Positions 15,301-27,300 of a stretch of DNA of 64,000 nucleotides are shown here, piece after piece. Below the pieces are notes generated by a model, which saw nothing but the letters and a program-made list of their open reading frames with translations, was not told the origin of the DNA and did no database searches. Numbering within the stretch: the first letter of the stretch is position 1; each line of letters opens with the position of its first letter. The stretch comes from Rhipicephalus microplus (taxonomy: Eukaryota; Arthropoda; Arachnida; Ixodida; Ixodidae). The DNA is taken from NCBI RefSeq assembly GCF_043290135.1, contig NC_134704.1:8241501-8305500 (forward strand), given 5' to 3'. Both the position numbers and the translations under genes were made by a program.

Positions 15301-18300
15301 GCAGCTGTTGGCATACACATGACAATATTTGAAATAGCCTTAAAAGGCTCGGATTCACAGTGGTTAAAGAATCTAAGATTAAACTTGCTGGGCACATTTG
15401 CCCTGCATACTTTCATCATTTCTTTAAGACACAAGGCCTGAAAGTTTGCAAATCTACTATATTTCTTGCCTCAAGCACCCATTCGAATTTTCCACATTTA
15501 GTGACTCCACAGTGTCATGACATAATGACTGGTTAATTTGCAGCTCAAATGAATGACGACACAAGAAAGGCACACTAGCACAAGCATACACAGCACTGAA
15601 CTACCAAAAGTGTTTTATTATCGAATACCACCTTTTGGTTAGAATGACTACATGTAACAGAATAATTATTAATACATGGGAAAAACTGAACCACTATTTA
15701 CACATTGTAAACATAGTCATATCCAAAAAAGTTGATTTAATGTATTCGAACTTACAGGCCCTTGCCAGTTGCACGTGCAAATGTAAATCATGTTCAACAA
15801 GAGTAATGTAGGGGTGCAACCACCGAAATAGAATTAAGAGCAATTTATGTAGTAGCAAAATCTTACTTTTGGAGCACTAAAATTCGAATTTGGAGCAGTT
15901 TATGAGAAATAAAACATCTATTTTTTATCATAAAAGGCCAAAATTTGGATCAGTATAAAAAAAGAAGGCTTACATTTAGAAAAAGACAAATACTATACGC
16001 AAGCAATTCAACATAACCTCAATCTTGCAGAGTAAACATGAGCACTGCTAGTTCAATAAAACTAGTATTTCGCGCCACCACACTGAGCAGACAATGTTCC
16101 CCATTAGTGTTTCCAGCATCTGTCAAATCCTCTGACAGAATCCTTCAATACGAATGTAGATCTGCCAAGCTCGCGACCTTGAAACTGAAGGGATTCGTGA
16201 AAGTAGGGGTGGCAAAACAAGAACCTAACGCATGGTCTTTGTTGTTTGTTTGTTTAGGGCAGCACAAGTGTCATACACTGCTCCAAATGATTGCCAGTAC
16301 CTATGTCAGCCATCATATTAGTCCTCACAGTTATGTGGTAGAAATTGAATGAAATGTTCCGTGTCCCATGAGCAGTGCATACCTGCCAAGTTCAAGGTTT
16401 CTGAGCGCGGGAGATTTCCGCAATGGGGAGGGGGGGGTGCGCGCACTGCACAAAAAAAAACAAGGACATACAAACAAACAAAAAAACATCGCGAAAAAAA
16501 AAAGGGGGGGGGGGTCTCAATCGCAAGCGCCAACATCAGCATTGCGGTCTTATAGTGGCTAGGAGTGGCCGAACACACGAGGTAGAGTTTTTCACTAAGG
16601 TGAGAGTATCAAAGGATCAACACAAGAAGCATAATCTATTTCAGTCCAGACAACTCGCGTGTGTCTTCCTGAGAAACACATGAATGAACGGGACGGCGCA
16701 GCTGGCTGCCATAAAAGCACGGGTCAAAGCTTTGCTCACTATTCTTTTGACGGGAAACGCGTCTGGCCCCTTTTTATTGCGATAGCAATTGTATGGACAG
16801 TCCAGGCTGCTCTTTTTTTGCCGTCGCCAACACCGCCGTCTTTCGCAGTATATGTGTACGTATCTATATATATAACACTCAAAGAAAAAAAGATGCCGCG
16901 ATCGGCGTCGAGCTCGTCGCGATGTGCCGACACGTACTTATCTCTCACGTGTACTTTGCCCCATGGATTGATGTCTGTGTGTGCGCGCTTATCCTTTGGT
17001 GGAGGAATCAAGTGCCTTTGGCATTCACTGAAACGAAAGCGTTAGTTGCCGGGCCCACAAAGGTCACTTTGGTCTCTGCACGGGCCCCTTTTGCGAAAAC
17101 AGCGCGCCTTTCATACACAGCGAGACATAACAACTGGGACATTTGTTAGTTTGTACTTATCTGTACCTTTGGTTACGTATCGTGCATCGTTTTTGTTTAA
17201 ACAGCGCGTTACGTGTCGAGCGGTAAATGATGTTAGTTTGCGGTCGTCCTGCGAGTATCGTTTTTGTGTGTGAGCAGCATGCGGTACGTTTCGATCTGCT
17301 TGCTGTTCTCAGCGTTACACTCCAAGTTGTTGCTGTCGCATTTATGCTTCGCCCTTGCGGCGAAACTGTAACTGTTTTTTTTTTTAATTTTTACGTATTT
17401 ACTGCATCTAACCTACCGTTGCGCGCCCTCGGAGCTCGTAGGTGGCTATCGCATCGCCGCAACCGCGGTTTTGTACGCAGCGATTGCAGAAAACGGTAGT
17501 TTATTTTACAATCCCCATGCGCTTGGCTGCGAACGGGCCTTCAAAACTAAGTCATTTTATGCCATCTACGATAACATCTGCCACAGTTTTGTCCACAGAG
17601 TTTGCGGAAAGTAACGATGCTTTGACTGGTTCAGTGCACATTTTCGGGGTTCTGTCAGTTACGACGTCGCCATACATGATCGTGTCAAGAACGACCGCGG
17701 TTTCGTCTACAGCGGTTGTGGCAACGATAATCACACGCACTGTAGAAGACGGTGCGCGTGCTGGTCACCTACACGCGTACTTCCAAAGCTTTCAGTACGC
17801 CGCTCTCTGCCTTCGTACCGCGGTTTGCGTACTAAATTTCTTATCACCCGCCGCGATTAGGAAATGTGTTCAAAGCATTCGAACTGAGGCCTAATGAAGA
17901 TAGTAAAATTTGACTGCCGAATTTCAAGTGATATCTGCCGCGGTTTCGCATCACTGATACTATACTGTATGTTTACATGAACGCCTCTTATACTCATTTA
18001 TAATAAAATGGGGTAGATCCAAAAATTTTAGAGCAGATTGAGCTGCTTTTTTGTCAATGCGGCCAGACCACGCAGCGAAATTTCGATTTCCGGGAGATTT
18101 TCATGACAACCGTACAACCGGAAAAAACGGTCGAAATCCGGGAGCCTCCCGGCCAATCCAGGAGACTTGGCAGGTATGGCAGTGCTAGCAACACCTTACA
18201 AATTATAATATGACCTTCTGCAGGGCAAGGGTGTATTGCGGCAAAGATGGTTTAAGCAGCGTTCTGCACAGGTTAGAACAAGGCAAAATAATTTTCGAAC

Positions 18301-21300
18301 ACCGCCCCGCTACACTCCTCCTCTTCTTCCTTTTCTTTACTATGTGGCTTAGTTAGGTTTAGTGCACATCTCAGCTCACTTTCAAGGTGCATTTTACCAG
18401 ATAAAGTAAAAACAGTGCAGCCCATTGGTCAGGTGACAGCACCACATATGTATCACCAGGACGACGCAAATAATGCAACTTCAAGACCGAAAAATGTGCC
18501 ATTGCTATGGTGACCAACATGGTCGCCAACAACGCCGGCGTTCACAGCACGTCGGCTCTGTTTGCGCGCGGAACACGAGGTATGCACTCCTTGCTCTTGT
18601 TACAATGCCATAGCTGGTTTTTCTGACTAGGAGATTCATATTTTCCGCGAAGCGTTGGTGGCTACAGCGACGCATTATTGTCTTGAAGTTTCGTCGTCCC
18701 GTTGATAGGTATCCGCTGCAGTCAGCAGACTGATGGGCGCACGGCTTTGTTACTTCATCTGGTCCATCGCATCTCGCGAGGGCCCTGACCTAACAAAATT
18801 AAGGTTACCAAGGTTTAAGATCAGTGGGGTTCAAGCGTTTTTTTTTTTTTTTTTAAAGGTTAGCGTTATTAGGTTACTAAAGTTTAAAGTGAGAGCCTGC
18901 ACACTTGAATTGCCCCGCCGCGGTGGTGTAGTGGCTGAGGTACTCGGCTGCTGACCCGCAGGTCGCGGGATCGAATCCCGGCTGCGGCGGCTGCATTTCC
19001 GATGGAGGCGGAAATGTTGTAGGCCCGTGTGCTCAGATTTGGGTGCACGTTAAAGAACCCCAGGTGGTCGAAATTCCCGGAGCCCTCCACTACGGCGTCT
19101 CTCATAATCATATGGTGGTTTTGGGACGATAAACCCCACATATCAATCAATGCACACTTGAATTGACTGACGATGCAAACTGCACGTGGGCAATATGGCC
19201 TCTGTTTTTTCCTAAAATTAGCGCAACTGAGAAAATTTTGAGGCTGGTCGGGCATTTTGGCACAGCATGGCATAATTTCAGCAAATTTGATGGTTTTGGC
19301 ACAGCTAGGTGCAAAAATGGGGAATTGTATCAAATTGACGCAATCGCAGCTGTGGCAACCCTGCTAATGTACAGTTCACTCCTCTTAAACGGAACTCGAA
19401 GGGGATCCATAAAACGGTTCCATTCATCAGAAGTTTCATTTAAGCAATGTACACTTATTTAGTGAACCAAGACCTTTATTCTAACTTTACTCATAAGGAT
19501 GAGTAGGAGAAAAAAAAAAGTGAAGAGTGGTTTTTTTGGCAAACTTGAGTTATTTTTTCACAAGGTATGCACTCATGCCTGACAAACTAGCTAGAAATTC
19601 TGGACAAGACTCACGCTCAAAATAGCGCTGCAAAAGTTCAAGAGCCTCTTCAGCTGATCGGTCTGGTGGCACCACTGCACTGGCAGTATTGTCATCACAT
19701 TCATCGCTGAAGGGTTGATCCTCATCGTGCACTTCGGCAATCATTTTCTCGACAGTCTCTTCACAACAGGTACGAACATTTTCACCAATTGATTTGTAGT
19801 CCTGCTGCGTGAAAGGGGCAGAGGGTACGACCTGACTGAATACTCAATGTCGGCATCAGCAGGGCTTTCTTATTTATCAGATACTGCTTTCTTGCGCTTG
19901 AACGCCAGCATGGTGAAAGCATCTGCGTATTGTTGTTGCCTTCACTTGCTCCCAGACACAGGTCAAAATGTGGATAGCTGCCAATAAATCTATGCTGTAG
20001 CATTTCCCGTTGCCTGCTCTACGCAACATTTGATGCAGCTATTGTCTGCGGTAATGAACATTAATGTTCTGAATAACCCCTTGATCCATTGGCTAGATCA
20101 CTGCCGTTGAATTGGCTGGCAAGAACTCCAGAGTGATGGCTTGGAGTACTTGAACCTGACTGTGGGCTGTGGGCATCCATGATGAAGACAACCTTCTTGC
20201 CTTGCCTCGTAAATCTTGCGTCTTCCTCCCGAAGCCAGTTTTCGAATATGGCCATGGTCATCAACACTTTTACGTTCCCATGGTACGCAACGGGAAGGTG
20301 TCAAGCGCCTTTGAAACAACATGAGTGCCATGATTTTCCTGTTACCAACAGCTTCAATTTCTCATCTTCTGCCACGTTTGCACCCACCAGCACAGTGATG
20401 CGATCTTTACTGCATTTTCCTCCATTACAGGCTTCGCCTTTTAAGGTTAGAGTCTTTGATGAAAGGGCCTTATAAAAAAGACATATGTCGTTGACGGTCT
20501 CGTGGCTCAAAGCTCATTAAAATTTCCTTACACCGCCCCTGTTGCCAGTTGGTGCAAATGTCCCTGTTGACTGCACCACTCTCACCTAAGATTGCTTTGA
20601 AGACTAGGCCATGGCGTGTTTTGAAGCGGCTGAGCCATCCGTCGCTTTGGACAAAGTTCTTAGCATCCATTTGCATTGCGATCTCTCGAGCTTTCTGCTC
20701 GAGAATTGGTCCACTTATGGGCTAATTGGAACTCCATGCACGCTTGACCCACAGAAAAAGAACTTTTCTAGTTGTTCATAAGGCGTCGTCCGCATCCCTT
20801 TAGATGTAAAGGTCCCGTTCTTAACAGTGCCTTCAATCTTTTCTCCGTCTTTCCAGATCCGTGACAGCGTCGATTTCGGGATGTATTTTTTCGACACCTC
20901 CATTTTGGGCAGGCCGCTTCGATCGAGCTCCTGAAGAATTTACAGCTTTTTTTCAATTTAGAGTGTATGGTGCGCTTGCTTTCTTTCCATCAGGCTGAAA
21001 TAACGCCGTGATCTACCGCACTTCGTCGCACAAATAGGCCTAACACACAATTGATTGATTGATTTGTGGGGTTTAACGTCCCCAAACCACCATATGATTA
21101 TGAGAGACGCCGTAGTGGAGGGCTCCAGAAAGTTCGACCACCTGAGGTTCTTTAACGTACACCCAAATCTGAGCACACGGGCCTAAACATTTATCGGAAA
21201 TGCAGCCGCCGCAGCCGGGATTCGATCCCGCGACATGCGGGTCAGCAGCCGAGTACCTTAGCCACTAGACCACCGCGGCGAGGCAGTCTTTTAAAACTTC

Positions 21301-24300
21301 AAGTGCACTATCGCCTATCTCGAAGCACTGTTCTCTTCCAAAGCTGTTGTACATTACCTTCATTTTCGATTCATTTCAAGACCTACCTTCTGCTCTCCTT
21401 GTGTAATTCAGTAATCATGAGTATCAATTCGTACCCTGAGTTACTCAGCAATGTAATGTCACAAGCGAAGCACAGGTTACCAAGGTGCTCTCCAATAACT
21501 CTTATCCCTAACTCTTCCCAATCTATACATCTGAAAAGCTCTAGTAAGCACATGGTAAATAGCATTGAGGAGATTGCATCCCCTTGTCTTACACCATTCT
21601 CGATTGATATTCTGTAGCTTTCTTTATGGAGCACTATGGTGGCAGTTGATCCTCTGTAAATTTCTTCCAGGATGCTTATACATGCTTTGTCGACGCCCTG
21701 ATTCCGCAGTATCTGCATGACTGCTGATATTTCTGCACCTCGCAAGCCAACAAACTAAAGGATGCACAGATCAGTCGCATGAAAGTGTACTAGACAAACT
21801 CTACATATGCTCGACACAAACTTGTGGTCTATCGGCAATATGCGATGGCAATGACACTATGGTATAACTGTCAGTTCAAGCGCACAAATAAACAGAAAAG
21901 AAGAAAGGACAATCACTTTTTTTTTTTTTTGTTTATCCGTGTGCTTGAACTGACAAGTTAACCATGCATATCCAACACCAGCCCAACTTTCGATTCTGTT
22001 GCAATGACACTGTGTTTGACTCTTCTGACAGGAGGCCATTGGCAATGCAGTTTCGGTTTCGTTCTCACGCACAGGCAGTTTTCGGACTCTGTTTATCGGT
22101 AAAAAGATGTGCAATGGATTAGAATTTTTTTTTTTTAATTGACAATAAAGATTCGCTCGCACCTCCTCCAACTGAGAAATGTTGCCCTGCGCTGCCTCTG
22201 GCAAGAATAATTTAATCTACCTTTCTTGCAGAGGCACAAGGTCGGGCCGTGGGCTTATTCGGGCGGTCTGTACCTGTTTTTAGGGCAAGGCTGTATGTCA
22301 CTGCCTACAATTCTAGTTTTTCGATTATACGACACATGGATTATATAAAGGTTCTTGCGTGGCCCCCTTAAAGTCATATAATCGTGGTTCCACTGCAGCA
22401 TTGTACTATTTGTTTCTCGAGGGGCAGTGACATTAGACATCTCTGTATAAGTGCAAGTAAAGTTTTTAGACATCAGAAGGCGTTATTACACATTGTTTGG
22501 ATTCATGAGTAATTAAGCAAAAAAAAATTTACTGTCTCACAGCAGTGATACCCCTTCCCAGCACAATTGAGCTTTTCCACATGACACCGTTGCATTGCGG
22601 CAAAAGTGACACAATGACAAAGCATCTTGTTTTTTCATACTACCTTGTCTTTGTTTTTTCGTTGTCTTCATCATTACATTAATGTTGGCGCACTCATTTT
22701 GGCAAGTTTGGCCACTTTCCAGGCTGGTGATTGGCTTTAGTTCCAACTAATCATGATATAGGAATGCGAATATACAGCCAGAAGTAACAAAAGCAACCGA
22801 TATTTTCAAGTATGGTCAAAGAAAAAATACGAATTAATCAAATTCATGCGTTGGAGCACTATTAATAGGCAGCTTTAAAATAGATTGGAAACATAACAGC
22901 TAAAACTAGACATTGAAAGTAGTTTCAATTAACAAAAATTTTGCATTATCAGAGTTTGATTTATCGAAAGTCTACGGTAGTTGGCACTTGAATTTTTTTG
23001 CAGACGGCATTAAGGCAGTGTTTTCAACTATGTAAAAGAAATCAAGTGATCCGAAAATTCAGAGACAACTATCATCTCTATTGGCGAGTTGCTAGCTCAG
23101 CTAAAGCCTGTTGTTAAAAGGACAGTATAGATCAAAATGCTTTTTTGCGTATATTAGTAGAGTACAATTTTACAATCCCTAAAACACCACTCTTACTGCA
23201 ACACGACACTTGGTGAGCGAGAAAACGAGCGATGAGAAACTGCAGTGGAGACGCCACCTTGAGATTCCCGCACCAAACACTATGATGCATTAGATTTTGA
23301 AGCCATCTACTGGGTCCTACGTAGCTTCTAATCAATAAAATTCAAGTACGTCATAATCTGTGGGTGCCATAAAATTAGCATATGAAGTGTCAAAAAATTT
23401 CATCGAGGCAATACCACAAAAATACGAAAAATATATTGTAGAATTTGTCAAGTCATGCACAGAGATTACAGTGCAAATTTTAAATCTCAAACCTCAACCC
23501 TGATTTTCTCTGCTTATAATGAACTTATGAGTTCTCAGAGTACAGTTATCAATCTGAAACACCTTATTGTTTTATTGTTTTTTTTTTAGTGTCCTTCTAA
23601 CAAAAACCACATTTACACAGAGACTCCATGAGATGCGAGTGAAGGTGCCCTTGAAGGCTAGCTCACCAGCTGTCCTTTCTTAAAGTGCTTGCCATCCCAC
23701 TCAATGGCATTGAAGACGGCCCAGGGGTACTGCTTGTACTTTTGAGTGTCCCTTCGGCTGATTGTCTCTTGGTAAGACTCAAACATGATCTGCTTGTCAC
23801 TGTGCTCGTGACACGACTGCAGCCACTCGAAAAAGTGTTTCTCGATGCTGGCACGCACCGCCTACGTCACAAAATACCAATGTGTTGGTGAGTAACGATA
23901 CGGAAAAGCACAAAAATTTCTGGCCTACAATTAAGCATAGCAGGGGAGAAGGGGTAAGACGAGAATTGAGAAAAAGGCAATCAGTATTCCAGTACACTCA
24001 ACCCTCATTATGACAAAGTTGCACGAAAATCAGTTCGTTATATCTCTGAAAATTCGTAACAACGGTTTATTCCCAGAACTACATCCATTGCAAGACCATT
24101 GTTAATTTACTTCCTTATAACCAATAGTTAGTTATATCCAGGTTTGTTATATTGAGGTATGAGTGTATATTAATTAGGCATCCTGTTTTCTGACAGGAGG
24201 TTCCCGTTCAGCCATGTGCTATGGGACTGCCTCCTGTATATTACAGCCCAATGAGAAAGCTCAGCACAATTGAGACAATGGACGAGGAACACGCCACATA

Positions 24301-27300
24301 CGAGCACTAAGAACTAGATTTATTTGGACCAAAATGGCCTAATATATGTGTGGATAAACTTGACAAATGACACATCAGTATTCAAACCGAAATGGTTGTT
24401 TTTGGTACCAATATACAACAATTTTTTTCTTTTTGATTTGACCAACATATAACAAAAAAAAACAGAAATGGATGCTTATCAACACCTGGCTGTTGCCAAT
24501 ATCACAATGCACTGATTTGTAAATTTATTGAGCATGCAGGCCCAAAAAAGAAAGAGACAGAAAAGAAGAAAAAACAAAAACATGCATCGCTAAAACACTA
24601 ATGAAGCTAAATATAACCATCACGATACCCGATCTCGGCATCACTCAGTAAAACGACTGCAGCGTCATAAAAATGACCCTGGCGTAAAAACTGCTCGGTA
24701 AAGCAATCGTGGCGTCGCAGTTGTGCTGAAGAAAAACATTGAGTAAACAGTGATACCTCACAGTACCAACGTTTAAATGGAATGGATTTGCTTTAGCCCG
24801 TGCAAATAGTGTGTTTTCTTCGGTGCAATTTACAAACTTCCGGACGTAAATCTTTCAATTATAGAAAAATGCATGATTTCATGTATGAGCACTGTAAAAG
24901 CAATGCAAATATCATCTTGTGCGGTAATCTCAACCTTCCCAAAATTAACTGGGACCAACTGAGTGTTTTGTCATCATGTCAAAATTCTGAGTTGATGCTT
25001 GATATTACTTTTTCGTTTTGGCTGGAGCAGCTTCTGGATCGGCATACTTGAGTATCAGCTATTTCTAAGACAGTTCTTGATCTTTTTCGTTTCGAAAAAT
25101 ATCAGTGCTTTAGGCTATGAAATGTCGTATTTGCCTGGATTATCAGATCACAACATTGTCCTTTTTAGTGGTTGCAAGAAGTATCGAGAATAAAGGGCAA
25201 ACACATCACTAAAAAATTCCCTGATTTTAACTGTGCTAAAAATGAGAGTTTACTAGACCTGTGATGTTTTTCAGCATATGTATGCTACTAGACAATCGAC
25301 TGTCGAAAACTTGTGGAATCACTTCAAGTCGGTTGTGAATACAGTGAAACTTCGTTAAACCGTACCCACGTAAACAGTAGTTTCGTTTTAAAAGTGGTGA
25401 AGTCAAATCCCCGACTCGGCAGCCATTGAACATAATGCATTTTGTATCCGCATAAGCCGTACCAGCTTATCGCGTATGTATCGGTTAATAAGTTGTTTTT
25501 CCCATTTTCGTTCTACATTCGCCGCGGCATGTCGTCCCCTACTGGGCGTCCCGACAGAACAGCAAGCCCCAGAGATCGAAATACGCCTCGCTTGTTTGTG
25601 TTGATGATGATGGCGGCTGTGTTGGTGAGCGCCATCTCTTGGATTTTTCTGCAACAAGAAGCACTCGGCCGGCTAGGCTTCTGGTGTTGTCCACGCGATG
25701 GCGCTTTGCACAAACACACAAACACGGTGTGCGCTTGCTTTGCTTTCTTTGTTCCTTTGGTGCTGTGCATAGGTCTTGTCTAGTTGATCCGTGCCGTACT
25801 GCTCTCGCGTCGTTTTTCACGTGTAGTGTATGTGTGCTTGTGCTGCTTGGTACTTGCGTCATGCCGAAGCTGGGACAAAAGCATCGAGTACTGAAAATAA
25901 AGGAGAAATTGGACATAATTCGTGCTATTGAAAGTGGCACGAAAAAATCAGCGCTGGCACGCAAAAAGGACCTGCCGTTAACCACGGTGTGTGGAATTAG
26001 GAATTCCAGAGAGAAGTTGCCCGGCAGTGCTGCTGCAACTGCGGAAAGGTGCCGGCTACGCGGTTCGGCGTTTTCAGATGTAGAGGAGGCGCTGGTGAAG
26101 TGGCTAAAAGCTGCACGGTCAAAAAATCTGCCTATCATCGGACCCTTGCTCGTGGAAAAGGCCCTGGTTTTTGCCTCGCAGCTCAACCATGACAACTTCG
26201 TGTGCAGCAATGGCTGGCTGGTCAGATTTAAAGCAAGGCACGGCATTACCCTGAGGACAGTTTCGGGAGAAGGCGCTGCCGCTGACTTGGATGGTGCGGA
26301 GCAGTGGCAAAATGGTCAGCTGAAGAACATCTTGGAAGACTACGCACCTGATGACATCTTTAATATGGATGAATCGGCGCTATTATTTAAGCTGCTACCA
26401 GACTAAACGGTCGCGTTCAAAGGCGAGACGTGCACCGGCGGCAAGCATGCAAAAGACAGAATATCAGTGGTGTTTTGCGTAAACATGACTGGAACCGACA
26501 AAACTCCGCTCCTCGTGATTGGAAAGTCGGCGAAGCCTAGAAGTTTCAAAGGCGCCTGGTTGCCATCAAGGGTCATCTATCGCAGCAACACCAAAGCATG
26601 GATGACGGCAAAACTCTTTGAGGAGTACGTGCGTCTCATCGATCGTCGTTTTGCAGCTAAGAACAGAAAAGTTGTTATTATTTTAGACAACGCTTCGGCG
26701 CACGTTGCCCTGGACAACCTGACGACTGTGAAATTGGCGTTTCTGCCACCAAACACAACAGGGATTGCCCAGCCCTTGGACCAAGGCATCATTCAAGCTG
26801 TAAAACAGCTCTACAAGAAGAATCTGCTGCCCAGATTTCTTCTCGCCATTGAATGTGGCAAATTATTCTCCATCGACCTGATTGGCGCGATTCACCTGCT
26901 CGAATACTCGTGGCGGCAGGTTGAAGCAACGACAGTTCAAAATTGTTTCAAGCGTGCTGGCTTCAGTGTGTGTGCGGGCGACGCAGATGACGCCAGTGAC
27001 ACCATCGATCAGACTTCGGACATCGTAGACGAAGCTTGCAAAACTCTGCTAGCTGAAGTGCTGGAGCGGCAGGGCGTTACAGAAGGCATTTCCTTCCCCG
27101 ACTTCAGAGACGCAGACATCATCTCCGGACATGTCCGACGAAGCCATTGTTGCCTCAGTTGTCGAAGTGTCGCCAAATGATAGTGATGAGGACGACATGG
27201 AAAGCGACAACACGGATGATCCAGGTCCGACAGTGGCCGAAGCTGCGCATTGCATCAGCATCATGCGGGAATTTGCCGAAAAAGAGGGGGCTGGCGGAAA

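Noticed and set aside
15048..15434. Long minus-strand frame over the 15151-15264 exon
   Set aside because: It is in a different frame from the conserved SMCHD1 exon and has no family resemblance, so it is a shadow.
18913..18990. Possible tRNA gene in the GCCGCGGTGG head
   Set aside because: The same sequence recurs in several places with a common non-tRNA body and target duplications, so it is a SINE head.
25539..26246. 235-codon minus-strand frame opposite the Tigger transposase
   Set aside because: Antisense shadow of the transposase coding sequence, with no recognisable domain.
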